DNA of 64,000 nt from Neomesorhizobium sp963726065 (GCA_963726065.1 CAVSAU010000013.1:372001-436000), one strand, 5' to 3'; positions 45,172 to 53,786 are shown, counted from the stretch's first letter. Notes: generated by a model from the sequence alone, not told the origin. Numbers and translations: made by a program.

Positions 45172-45270
45172 AGCAGTTCCGATTCTTTCAGAACCGGAAA
45201 CTCGCTCTAACTAATTTTGCCTCATTTATGCGGACGCCAGATGATTCCATGTGGCTGCAAAATGCTCTAG
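45170..45270. repeat. dispersed repeat, family B (copy 1)
   Basis: Two modules: agagcagttccgattctttc with ccggaaactcgctct, then gcctcatttatgcggacgcc with a ccagatgattccatgtggct hairpin and atgctct. The second full copy is at 53663-53762; the hairpin module alone recurs at 46476-46640 (three times), 54167-54215 and 60686-60728. Confidence 0.8.
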
Positions 45271-45334
45271 CGCATTTCGCGCAGGGCGCGAATTCATGTC
45301 AAACCGCCAGACGAGAGCAGCATTTCTTTCGTTC

Positions 45335-45766
45335 TCACTTGGCGGCGCCAATTAGGTAGCCCCCGTCCCAGTGATAGATCTGCTTGTCGTCGACCGTGAC
45401 CTTGACGACCGCCTGGAATCCGGCGAGCGTTCCGCTGCCGGCATGGAACGCACAGGTTCCTTGCATCGGACTGGCGGTGTCGTAGGTGACGCAGTACCCG
45501 ACCGCCGTGTCTCCGTTTCCGACGGCAATAACCGCCGTGCTGCTGCCGAAAAGGGGACTGCCAGTCACCGGCCCATAATAGAGGATCTTCGTGCCCGCCG
45601 GGATCGCCGCGAGGTTCGATTCCGTAATGGTGCAGAAGCTCGGGGTCTCGCCGGTGTACTGGCTGCATTCCTTGGAGATTTTCAGCGGTTGCATAGTCGG
45701 CGCAGTGGACGACACGGACGTCAGCGCTAGGATGGCGCCAGCCGACAGGATTAACAGTCTGCTCAT
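45335..45766 (-). CDS. secreted protein of unknown function
   Basis: 143 residues with a Sec signal peptide (MSRLLILSAGAILALTSVSS). The mature part contains CSQYTGETPSFCTITESNL, GTKILYYGPV and GYCVTYDTASPMQGTCAFHA, four cysteines in two pairs that could form disulfides in the periplasm. A beta-rich small domain is likely. I recall similar unnamed rhizobial proteins; no function can be given. Confidence 0.7.
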   Translation of the reverse strand: MSRLLILSAGAILALTSVSSTAPTMQPLKISKECSQYTGETPSFCTITESNLAAIPAGTKILYYGPVTGSPLFGSSTAVIAVGNGDTAVGYCVTYDTASPMQGTCAFHAGSGTLAGFQAVVKVTVDDKQIYHWDGGYLIGAAK

Positions 45767-45864
45767 TGCCCTACTCCCCTACGATCGAATTAATGTCTGA
45801 AATTCTACTCGGCATCGTCCAAAAACCGCTTGACCGGGACGGTCCCGTCGCCGAAGTCCGGACC

Positions 45865-45966
45865 TAGAGCGGCGTACACTCAAACAGAATCGTTACGCCG
45901 CCCCGTCTTTTTGTTTACGCATCGGATTTTCCCGAGAACCGCTGCGCACTTTTCGGTCCGATGCTC
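45865..45966. repeat. composite palindromic repeat, family A
   Basis: tagagcggcgtacactcaaa, then a gcatcgga/tccgatgc palindrome (45919-45926, 45957-45964) around ttttcccgagaa. Same layout as 44064-44166. Confidence 0.78.
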
Positions 45967-46242
45967 CAGCGCAATGAAGCGGCTGGGGATGACCTCTCGA
46001 TTTTACCGTCATCAACCCAGCCGCATCCCCCTAGGCCACCCGCACCCCAAGGGGAAACAAGAAGTATACTCCTGCTTTGGACGACAGCGAAGTAGCCTGT
46101 TTAGAGTACCGCGAAGTAGTCTGTTCAGAGTATTGACCGCATCCCACGCGGTTACTGTTGAGCCACGCGACACTGGTTCAGGGATAGACGCCCGTTGAGT
46201 GGATCTCCGCCGCATCGGATCTTCCATTAAGCGTTCCCGCAG

Positions 46243-46310
46243 CGCCGCCCCTCATCCCTTCTGAGCTTGTCGAAGGGCCGGACTTCCCCCGTAAAGACGG
46301 GGAGAAGGAG
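46243..46310. repeat. dispersed repeat, family D (copy 2)
   Basis: gccgcccctcatcccttctg, an insertion ctgagcttgtcgaagggccg, then cccccgtaaagacggggaga. Matches 33066-33120 and 48214-48270 at both ends. Confidence 0.6.
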
Positions 46311-46325
46311 GCTGACCGCCACGCC

Positions 46326-46423
46326 TCTGCAGCGCAGCGAACAGGATTCGGCGGCTGGGCTGTAGGTTCCTGTTTATGCATGTCGTTTCTCCCGAACCGA
46401 GGACACTTTCGGGCGACATGCAT
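46326..46423. repeat. dispersed repeat, family C (copy 3, inverted)
   Basis: aggattcggcggctgggctg, then ctgtttatgcatgtcgtttc and cactttcgggcgacatgcat. Same orientation as 33385-33486; the palindrome half is more diverged. Confidence 0.75.
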
Positions 46424-46475
46424 CAGAGCGGAATGCATCCAAGTTGAACCGGGCATTCCGCTTTATCTGCTCTGT

Positions 46476-46640
46476 TTAGCCGCATTTGTGCGACGCCAGG
46501 TGATTCCACCTGGCTGCAAAATACAGTTTCTTAGCCGCATTTGTGCGACGCCAGGTGATTCCACCTGGCTGCAAAATACAGTTTCTTAGCCGCATTTGTG
46601 CGACGCCAGGTGATTCCACCTGGCTGCAAAATGCTCTGGC
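46476..46640. repeat. tandem repeat, 3 x 55 bases, each with a hairpin
   Basis: Units start at 46476, 46531 and 46586 (ttagccgcatttgtgcgacg) and are essentially identical. Each contains the hairpin gccaggtg-att-ccacctggc followed by tgcaaaata. The third unit ends with the family B terminus atgctct. It looks like a recent tandem amplification of the family B hairpin module, three bases from the mntH stop. Confidence 0.9.
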
Positions 46641-46642
46641 GG

Positions 46643-47982
46643 CTATCCCGTCACGAAGTCGACCAGCAGCTTGACGTTGAGGCCGGCGATCACCACCGCG
46701 ATCAGCGCCGGCGAAGACGATGAGCCAGCGCGGCGCGACGAGCGCGCCCATCTTGGCGCGGTCGGCGGTGAACATGACCAGCGGGAACACCGCGAAGGAG
46801 AGCTGCAGCGACAGCACCACCTGGGTGAGGATCAGCAGCTGCGCGGTGCCGCTCTCGCCGTACCAGATGGTGACGATCGCCGCCGGCACGATGGCGATGG
46901 CGCGGGTGATCAGCCGGCGCAGCCAGGGCGGCAGGCGGATGTTGAGGAAGCCTTCCATGACGATCTGGCCGGCCAGCGTCGCCGTCACCGTCGAGTTGAT
47001 GCCGCAGCACAGCAGCGCGATGCCGAACAGCGTCGGCGCGATCGCCAGGCCGAGCAGCGGCGCCAGCAGCGAATGCGCCTCGCCGAGCTCGGCGACGTCG
47101 CTCATGCCGGCCTTGTGGAAGGTCGCCGCCGCGAGGATCAGGATCGAGGCGTTGATCAGCAGCGCGAACATCAGCGCGACGGTCGAGTCGATGGTCGCGA
47201 ATTTCAGCGCCTCGCGCTTTTCCGGCAAGCGTGTCGCCATAGGCGCGGGTCTGCACGATGCCGGAATGCAGGTAGAGATTGTGCGGCATCACGGTGGCGC
47301 CGAGGATGCCGAGCGCCAGATAGAGCATCTCGGGATTGGTGACGATCTCGGTGGTCGGCGCGAAGCCGCGGATGACCTGCGCCCCAGTCCGGATCGGCCA
47401 GCGCGATCTGGATGCGCGAAGCAGACGGCGATGACGCCGAGCAGCGTGATGATCAGCGCCTCGACCCAGCGGAAGCCGAGCTTCTGCAGATAGAGGATCA
47501 GGAACACGTCGAGCGCGGTGATGATGACGCCGATCTCGAGCGGGATGCCGAAGATCAGGTTGAGGCCGATCGCCGTGCCGATCACCTCGGCGATGTCGGT
47601 GGCGATGATGGCGATCTCGGCCAGGAACCAGAGCACGCAGGCGACCGGCCGCGGGAAGGCGTCGCGGCAGGCCTGCGCGAGGTCGCGGCCCGAGGCGATG
47701 GCGAGCCGGGCGCAGAGCGACTGCAGCACGATCGCCATGATGTTGGAGACCAGCGCGACGACGAGCAGCGTGTAGCCGAACTTGGAGCCGCCGGCGAGCG
47801 AGGTCGCCCAGTTGCCGGGGTCCATGTAGCCGACGGCGACGAGATAGCCGGGGCCGAGGAAGGCGGCCGCGCGCCGCCAGGTGCCGACGTCGGCGCGCAC
47901 GGCGATCGTGCGGTGCACGTCGGACAGCGACGCCTCGCCGCGCTCGCGGTTCCAGCCCGAGTTCGCGGTTGTTCATCAGCAT
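46643..47982 (-). pseudogene. mntH: NRAMP-type manganese transporter MntH, frame broken as sequenced
   Basis: From an ATG at 47980-47982 (MLMNNRELGLE) the frames give LGPGYLVAVGYMDPGNWATS, the NRAMP signature, then FLAEIAIIATDIAEVIGTAI, EMLYLALGILGATVMPHNLY, INASILILAAATFHKAGMSD and the end VVIAGLNVKLLVDFVTG. About eleven membrane helices are expected. Breaks near 47950, 47400, 47388, 47228 and 46710 all need one base removed. DPGN and MPHN are the metal-binding motifs of helices 1 and 6. The start lies next to TTGCAA repeats. Confidence 0.9.
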
Positions 47983-48004
47983 CGGGATGTTTCCGATTTC
48001 GCAG

Positions 48005-48021
48005 TTGCAACTCATTTGCAA
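48005..48021 (-). promoter_or_regulatory. TTGCAA double site upstream of mntH, Mur/Fur-type operator candidate
   Basis: ttgcaactcatttgcaa contains two TTGCAA hexamers 11 bases apart, 23-39 bases before the mntH ATG. Manganese-responsive Mur sites in rhizobia are built from similar TGCAA half-sites (family knowledge). The palindrome before the multicopper oxidase gene at 60619-60643 uses the same hexamer with 17-base spacing. Confidence 0.5.
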
Positions 48022-48213
48022 ATAGATGGTCGCGAGTGGGAATGCAAGGGGTGGGCGGTAGCGGAAAAGTTCAGGCGGATAGGCGCCGCAGTTTCGCAAA
48101 CCTGGCGCTGCCCCGATGGCTGGCGTGTCGAAGGGGCCATTCGCCGCTCAAAGGCGATGCCTGTCCACCATGCTTCGCAGGGAAGATCCAAGGTAGCGGT
48201 CGTCACCGAAGTC

Positions 48214-48270
48214 AGCGCCGCCCCTCATCCGGCCTTCGGTCACCTTCTCCCCGTGCAGGGGAGAAGCAAG
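48214..48270. repeat. dispersed repeat, family D (copy 3)
   Basis: gccgcccctcatccggcctt, caccttctcc and the hairpin ctccccgtgcaggggag. Located directly after the cydB stop, so it may end that transcript. Confidence 0.6.
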
Positions 48271-48281
48271 AGTGCGCCGTC

Positions 48282-49294
48282 TCAATCGTAGCGTCAGATC
48301 GGCCGCCTTGCCGCCGAAGACGCGGTAGACGATAGATCGAGGCGAAGATGATGATCGGCAGCACGAAGACGGTGCCGACCAGGATGACGGCGAGGCTTTC
48401 GGGCGCGCTCGCCGCCTGCCAGATGGTCAGGCGGTCGGGCACCACGAAGGGATAGAACGACCAGGCGAGGCCGGCGAAGCCGAGCACGAAGATCAGCGCC
48501 AGCGTCAGGAACGGCCGCAGGGCGTGGCGGTCGTCCGGCTTCGGGCAGATGGAAGGTCTGCCACCACAGCGCTAGGAACAGCAGCGGCCGACAGGATCGG
48601 CAGCGGCGCCAGATAGAGCATTTCGGGGAAGACGAACCATTTGTCGAAGATGCGCGGCGCTGGCGAACGGCGTGGCGAGCGACACGGCGGCCATGCCGAG
48701 CGCGGTCAGCACCAGCGCGGCGCGCAGCCAGCGCACCGCCTTCTTCTGCAGCTCGCCCTCGGTCTTGTAGATCAGCCAGGCCGCGCCCATCGCCGCATAG
48801 GCGGCGGCGAGGCAGAGCGCCACCAGCGCGCCGAACGCCATCGCGCCGAACGAGCAGGTCGAGGCCGAGCACATAGACGCCGAGCATGTAGCCCTGCGCC
48901 AGCGCGGCGATCAGCGAGCCGGCGAGGAACAGCGCGGTTCCAGCGCGCCTTGTGGCGGGTCGGCACCTTGGCGCGGAAATCGAAGGCGACGCCGCGCAGG
49001 ATCAGGCCGACGCAGCAGCAGCGCCACCGGAAGGTAGAGCGCGGTGAGGATGACGCCGTGCGCGGCCGGGAAAGGCGACCAGCAGCAGGCCGACGGCCAG
49101 CACCAGCCAGGTCTCGTTGGCGTCCCAGAACGGACCGATGGCGGCGATCATGACGTCCTTCTCGTGGTCGTCGGCGGCGGCGAACAGGATGCCGATGCCG
49201 AGGTCGAAGCCGTCGAGCACGACGTAGACCAGGATCGCCAGGCCCATCAGGCCGGCGAAGATGAGCGGGAGAAGGTCGGCCAGTCGAGGGTCAT
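48282..49294 (-). pseudogene. cydB: cytochrome bd oxidase subunit II (CydB), frame broken as sequenced
   Basis: ATG 49292-49294 opens MTLDWPT. After a break the body reads GLAILVYVVLDGFDLGIGIL and FWDANETWLVLAVGLLLVAF, later AFGALVALCLAAAYAAMGAA and VILVGTVFVLPIIIFASIYR. The end restores to VFGGKAADLTYD with a TGA at 48282-48284, a typical CydB end. Several single-base breaks interrupt it (for example near 49275, 48330 and 48288). CydB binds with CydA to form the high-affinity quinol oxidase used at low oxygen. Confidence 0.88.
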
Positions 49295-49371
49295 ATGCTG
49301 TCCTCTCCGCTTCGTAAGCGCCCCCTCCACCATGCCGCTCATGGAGAGGGAGAGCTTGGGCGCGCGCATCA

Positions 49372-50745
49372 TCACTCTCCCGCCTGCACCGGCTGCGCCA
49401 GCGGCGGTCGAGCACGGCCGGCAGCGGCGAGGTGTCGCCGTCCTTCGCGGCCTTCAGCGACAGGCGCACCAGCACGCCGAGATAGGCGAGCGATCAGCAC
49501 GCACGTAGAGGACGAGGTAGACGGCAAGCGTCAGCGCGACATGGCTGCCGGGCACCGGGCCCAGCGCATCGGCGGTCTTCAGGATGCCGGTGACCAGCCA
49601 GGGCTGGCGGCCGATTTCGGTGGTGTACCAGCCGGCCAGCAAGGCGACCCAGCCGGACAGCGCCATCGGCACCATGAGCATAGGCGAGCGGCCGCGGCAG
49701 CGTGCCGCGACGCCACAGGAACCAGGCGGCCGTCCACGACACGGCGAGCATCAGCAGGCCGGTGCCGACCATGATGCGGAAGCCCCAGAACACCGGCGAA
49801 GACCGGCGGATGGTTGCCGGGATAGTCGTCGAGGCCCGGACACGACGCCGTCGACGCTGTGGCGCAGCACCAGGCTGGCGCCGTTGGGGATGGCGATCTC
49901 GAAGAGGTTTTCACGCGCCTGTCTCGTCGGGGATGGCGAACAGCACCAGCGGCACGTTGGCGCCGGTTTCGCCAGTTGGCCTCCATCGCCGCGATCTTCT
50001 GCGGCTGGTGCTCGAGCGTGTTGAGGCCGTGCTGGTCGCCGACGAAGATCTGCACCGGGATCGAGGGCGGCGCCGAGGAAGACGCCGGTGCGCAGCGCCT
50101 TCCACATGGATTCCGAACGGTCGCCGGCGAGGATAGCGCAGCGCCGACAGGCCGGCGATGAGGAACGGCGACGGTGAGGCCGGAGGCGAGCAGCATGTGG
50201 ATGAGGCGATAGGGGAAGGACGGGTTGAAGATCACCGCCCACCAGTCGACGACATGGGCGACGCCGTCGCGCATCTCGAAGCCGGCCGGCGTCTGCATCC
50301 AGGAATTCAGCGCCAGTATCCAGAAGGCCGAGACGGTGGTGCCGAAGGCGACGAGGAAGGTGGCCAGCGTGTGCACGCGGTTCGAGACGCGGCGGAAGCC
50401 GAACAGCATGATGCCGAGGAACACCGCCTCGAGGAAGAAGGCGGTCAGCATCTCGTAGGCGAGCAGCGGGCCGGCGATGTTGCCGACCGTTCCCATGTAG
50501 CCCGGCCAGTTGGTGCCGAACTGGAAGCTCATGGTGATGCCGGAGACGACGCCCAGCGCGAAGGACAGCGCGAACACCTTCACCCAGGTGAAGTAGGCGC
50601 GCATCCAGGCGCCGTCGCCGGTGCGGTTGTAGCGCAACTTGAAGAAGAGCAGCACCCAGCCGAGCGCAATGGTGATCGACGGAAACAGGATGTGGAACGA
50701 GATGTTCGCGGCGAACTGGATGCGCGACAGGATCAGCGGGTCCAT
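49372..50745 (-). pseudogene. cydA: cytochrome bd oxidase subunit I (CydA), frame broken as sequenced
   Basis: From the ATG at 50743-50745 (MDPLILSRIQFAANISFHIL) the first 190 residues are intact: FGTNWPGYMGTVGNIAGPLL and TAFFLEAVFLGIMLFGF. After SGLTV (near 50165) the frame changes repeatedly; pieces such as HQPQKIAAMEANW-like text, WVALLAGWYTTEIGRQPWLV and VRLSLKAAKDGDTSPLPAVL are recognisable. The restored end LAQPVQAGE stops at 49372. GWYTTEIGRQPW is the conserved CydA segment. His in FHILFPS is a haem ligand. No cydDC genes are near. Confidence 0.88.
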
Positions 50746-50961
50746 GATCGGCAGCTCCAGCTTCTTCGACCAGGAAGATAAGCCCGGTCGCCGGGCAGGT
50801 CAAAGCGACGGAGCGCCACGCGGGACGCAGTGTCGCAGGAGAGCCGGAATTTTGCCTCGCCGTCGCCGCTCGTTGAACATACAGTCGCCATTCCAGCCCT
50901 TCGTCCGCCGTCGGCCCATAACGATATACAGCCCAACAGCACTCACAGGCAGGAGCCGACC

Positions 50962-51909
50962 ATGACCCTACAACTCAAGGGCATTCACCATCTCACCGCG
51001 ATAACCGCCGAAGCGCCGGCGAACGTGGCGTTCTATACGGGGACGCTGGGACTGCGGCTGGTCAAGAAAACCGTCAACCAGGATGACACCAGCGCCTATC
51101 ACCTGTTCTACGCCGACGGCGAGGCGACGCCGGGCAGCGACATCACCTTCTTCGACTGGCCGACCGCGCGGGAGCGGCGCGGAACCCACAGCATCGCCCG
51201 CACCGGACTGAGGGTTTCGGGTGAAAAGACGCTGGCCTGGTGGCAGGACCACCTCAAGGCGGCGAAGGCGACCACCGGCGAGATCGCCGAAGTGGCCGGC
51301 TATCGCTCGCTCGACTTCGAGGACGGCGAAGGCCAGCGCTTCCGGCTGGTCGACGACGGCGGCAAGGGCGTGGCGCATAATTGGGCGAAGAGCCCGGTGC
51401 CGGCGGAGCACCAGATCCGCGGCCTTGGCCCGATCACGCTCAGCGTGCCCGACCTGGCGCCCACGGAAACGGTGCTGACGAAGGTGATGAACATGCGCAA
51501 GGTGCGTGACCACGCGGCGCCCGACGGCCACCTGCATGTGTTCGAGATGGGCGACGGCGGCCCGGCCGCGGAACTGCATGTCACCGTCCAACCCGGCCTG
51601 CCCGTGACACGGCAAGGCGCCGGCGGCGTGCACCATGTCGCCTTCCGCACGCCCGACATCGAGCAGATGCATGAATGGACGCAACGGCTGGCGAAGTTCC
51701 GGGTGCCATCGAGCGGCGAGGTCGAACGTTACTACTTCCGTTCGCTGTACTTCCGCGAGCCGAACGGCATCCTGTTCGAGATCGCCACGGACGGCCCCGG
51801 CTTCACCGCCGACGAGCCGCTGGAAAGCCTCGGCGAAAGGCTGTCGCTGCCGCCCTTCCTGGAGCCCCGGCGAACGCAGATCGAGGCCGGCCTGAAGCCG
51901 CTCGCCTGA
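50962..51909 (+). CDS. VOC-family ring-cleaving dioxygenase
   Basis: 315 residues from the ATG at 50962 with AGGAG nine bases upstream. Two glyoxalase/dioxygenase modules: the first starts KGIHHLTAITAEAPANVAFY, the second has GAGGVHHVAFRTPDIEQMHE. The metal ligands would be the His of IHHLT, the His of VHHVAF and the Glu of ILFEIATDGPGF. It resembles MhqO/LinE-like hydroquinone dioxygenases involved in quinone stress. Substrate not fixed by sequence. Confidence 0.88.
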   Translation: MTLQLKGIHHLTAITAEAPANVAFYTGTLGLRLVKKTVNQDDTSAYHLFYADGEATPGSDITFFDWPTARERRGTHSIARTGLRVSGEKTLAWWQDHLKAAKATTGEIAEVAGYRSLDFEDGEGQRFRLVDDGGKGVAHNWAKSPVPAEHQIRGLGPITLSVPDLAPTETVLTKVMNMRKVRDHAAPDGHLHVFEMGDGGPAAELHVTVQPGLPVTRQGAGGVHHVAFRTPDIEQMHEWTQRLAKFRVPSSGEVERYYFRSLYFREPNGILFEIATDGPGFTADEPLESLGERLSLPPFLEPRRTQIEAGLKPLA

Positions 51910-51919
51910 CCGGCGAAAA

Positions 51920-51944
51920 CCCGCGCCATCATCTATGGCGCGGG
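51920..51944 (+). terminator. hairpin after the VOC dioxygenase gene
   Basis: cccgcgccat and atggcgcggg form a perfect 10-bp stem with a 5-base loop, eleven bases after the stop. No T-run, but the strength and place fit a terminator. Confidence 0.65.
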
Positions 51945-51999
51945 CGAGGCCGTTTCACAGCCCGGCAGGTCCCTGGCACAGGGGTCATCCGAGTGTCAC

Positions 52000-52023
52000 A
52001 TATATCCACTAGTCCGGATATAT
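52000..52023. promoter_or_regulatory. palindrome overlapping the arsR start codon, operator candidate
   Basis: atatatcc (52000-52007) and ggatatat (52016-52023) are perfect reverse complements with an 8-base spacer. The right arm covers the first two bases of the arsR ATG. It looks like an autoregulatory site that would block both the promoter and the start. Confidence 0.6.
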
Positions 52024-52375
52024 GGATATTGGCCACGCCATCGCAGCGTTTTCCGCACTCGCCCAGACGACCCGTCTGGAAACCCTCAAGCTTTTGGTCG
52101 GCCGCGAACCCGAAGGCGTTGCAGCCGGCGAACTGGCGCGGCTGATCGGCGTGCCGCAGAACACGATGTCGACCCACCTTGCGGTGCTGACGCGCGCCGG
52201 GCTGATCATGGGAGCCCGCGATGGCCGCTCGATCGCCTACCGGGCCAACCTCGACGGACTGCGAGGCCTGATGCTTTTCCTGCTCAAGAACTGCTGCAAC
52301 GGCAAGCCGGAAATCTGCGCGCCGCTGCTGGCCGAACTCACCCCCTGCCGCGTCTTAAATGAGGTCAAGCCATGA
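52022..52375 (+). CDS. arsR: ArsR-family metalloregulator
   Basis: 117 residues. Winged helix with LAQTTRLETLKLLVGREPEG, the recognition helix region VPQNTMSTHLAVLTRAGL and the wing GARDGRSIAYRAN. Cysteines near the C-terminus, LLKNCCNGKPEICAPL, probably form the arsenite sensor. No ribosome binding site is possible in the operator just upstream, so translation may be leaderless. It ends in a four-base overlap with arsC. Confidence 0.9.
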   Translation: MDIGHAIAAFSALAQTTRLETLKLLVGREPEGVAAGELARLIGVPQNTMSTHLAVLTRAGLIMGARDGRSIAYRANLDGLRGLMLFLLKNCCNGKPEICAPLLAELTPCRVLNEVKP

Positions 52376-52896
52376 GCAATCCCGTCTTCAACGTTCTGTT
52401 CCTGTGCACCGGCAATTCGGCGCGCTCGATCATGGCGGAAGCAATCCTGAGGCACGATGGCGCCGGGCGCTTCAACGCCTTTTCGGCCGGCAGCCAGCCG
52501 AGCGGCGATGTCAGCCCGATCGCCCTGAAAGTGCTGGAGAGCTACGGATACCCGGCCGACGACTTCCATTCGAAGACGTGGGACGCGTTCGCCGAACCCG
52601 ACGCACCGCAGATGGATTTCGTCTTCACGGTCTGCGACACGGCGGCGGGAGAAGCCTGCCCGGTATGGCCGGGGCACCCCGCGACGGCGCATTGGGGCAT
52701 CGAGGATCCGAAAGCGGTGGAAGGCACGGAGATCGAGAAAGAAGCAGCCTTCGTCGAGGCCTTCCGCTTCCTGAAGAACCGGATTTCGGCATTCACGGCG
52801 CTGCCGCTCGAAAGCATCGACCGCCTGGCGATGAATCAGCATCTCACCGAGATCGGACGCCAGGAAGGCGCCTCGGCGCGCCAAAGGCTGAGTTGA
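52372..52896 (+). CDS. arsC: arsenate reductase, low-molecular-weight phosphatase type
   Basis: 174 residues. The catalytic loop is LFLCTGNSARSIMAEAIL, with the downstream cysteine FTVCDTAAGEACPVWPGHPA. It reduces arsenate to arsenite. Coupled at both ends (ATGA with arsR, TGATG with aqpS). The product would leave through the adjacent channel. Confidence 0.92.
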   Translation: MSNPVFNVLFLCTGNSARSIMAEAILRHDGAGRFNAFSAGSQPSGDVSPIALKVLESYGYPADDFHSKTWDAFAEPDAPQMDFVFTVCDTAAGEACPVWPGHPATAHWGIEDPKAVEGTEIEKEAAFVEAFRFLKNRISAFTALPLESIDRLAMNQHLTEIGRQEGASARQRLS

Positions 52897-53573
52897 TGAA
52901 CCAGTCGAGGCGGCGCCTGCTGGCCGAAGGGCTGGGATCGACTCTCTTGCTGGCAACCATCATCGGCTCCGGCATCATGGCCGAGCGTCTGGCTGCCGGC
53001 AACGGCGCGCTTGCGCTGCTTGGCAACACGCTGCCGACCGGCGCCATGCTTGCGGTGCTGATCCTGATCTTCGGGCCGGTCTCCGGCGCGCATTTCAACC
53101 CGGCCGTCAGCCTGAGTTTCGTGCTGCGGGGCGAACTTCAGGCGCGAACGCTTTTCCCTTATGCCGCGGCGCAGGTCGCAGGCGCCATCGGCGGCGTCTG
53201 GATCGCGCATCTGATGTTTGAACTGCCGGCGCTTCAGATTGCCGCCACGGCGCGGACCGGGCCTGGACAATGGATCGCCGAGACCGTCGCCACCTTCGGC
53301 CTCGTCCTGACGATCTTCGGAACCTCGGCGCGGCGGCCGGACGCAGTGCCGTTCGCGGTCGGCCTCTATATTGCCGCCGCCTACTGGTTCACCGCATCGA
53401 CGTCGTTTGCCAATCCGGCGGTGACGATCGCCCGTGCATTTTCCGACACGTTCGCGGGGATACGGCCGGTCGATGCCCCGGCCTTCATCGGCGCGCAGTT
53501 GCTGGGTGCGCTGGCCGGCCTGGCGGCGAGCCGTCTCCTGTTCGACGCGGAGACGAAACGGGCGGCTGCTTGA
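52896..53573 (+). CDS. aqpS: MIP-family aquaglyceroporin, AqpS-like arsenite channel
   Basis: 225 residues with six membrane helices and two NPA boxes: GAHFNPAVSLSF and TSFANPAVTIARA. In Sinorhizobium meliloti AqpS provides a downhill exit for arsenite made by ArsC inside an ars operon (established knowledge); this arsR-arsC-aqpS order lacks arsH and any ArsB/Acr3 pump. The start ATG overlaps the arsC stop. Confidence 0.9.
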   Translation: MNQSRRRLLAEGLGSTLLLATIIGSGIMAERLAAGNGALALLGNTLPTGAMLAVLILIFGPVSGAHFNPAVSLSFVLRGELQARTLFPYAAAQVAGAIGGVWIAHLMFELPALQIAATARTGPGQWIAETVATFGLVLTIFGTSARRPDAVPFAVGLYIAAAYWFTASTSFANPAVTIARAFSDTFAGIRPVDAPAFIGAQLLGALAGLAASRLLFDAETKRAAA

Positions 53574-53662
53574 AAGCCATGCGCAGCGCCATGCTGGCAC
53601 AGCCGACAGTATCTTGACGCCCGAGCGGCTTTCCCGGAGAACTCGCCGGCAGCGGCCGCCAT

Positions 53663-53762
53663 AGAGCGGTTCGGGTTCTTTCAGAACCGGAAGCCCGCTC
53701 TTACTATTGTTTTGCCGCATTCATGCGGACGCCAAATGATTCCATTTGGCTGCAAATGCTCT
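53663..53762. repeat. dispersed repeat, family B (copy 2)
   Basis: agagcggttcgggttctttc, ccggaagcccgctct, then gccgcattcatgcggacgcc and ccaaatgattccatttggct. Matches 45170-45270 over its whole length with base changes that keep both hairpins paired. Confidence 0.8.
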
Positions 53763-53786
53763 GGTGGCGATGCAGGGAGTAAAGAC

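Larger units (their letters stand above)
45767..46642. other. 876-base repeat island
   Basis: No gene seen. From left to right it carries a composite family A element, a short stretch with a doubled agtagcctgttyagagta motif (46090-46135), family D, family C and a 55-base triple tandem repeat. This is the densest repeat cluster in the window, placed between a secreted protein gene and the mntH 3' end. Confidence 0.65.
47983..48281. other. mntH-cydB intergenic region
   Basis: 299 bases. It holds the mntH promoter side with the TTGCAA pair (48005-48021) and a family D repeat (48214-48270). No gene seen; no CydX-like small frame was recognised after cydB. Confidence 0.5.

Noticed and set aside
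46476..46640. CRISPR-like array
   Set aside because: The three 55-base units abut without unique spacers and each contains a hairpin typical of the dispersed family B element; no cas genes are present.
48000..48281. CydX-like small subunit after cydB
   Set aside because: No 30-40 residue hydrophobic frame with a start was seen; the space is filled by a repeat. Errors in this region could hide one.
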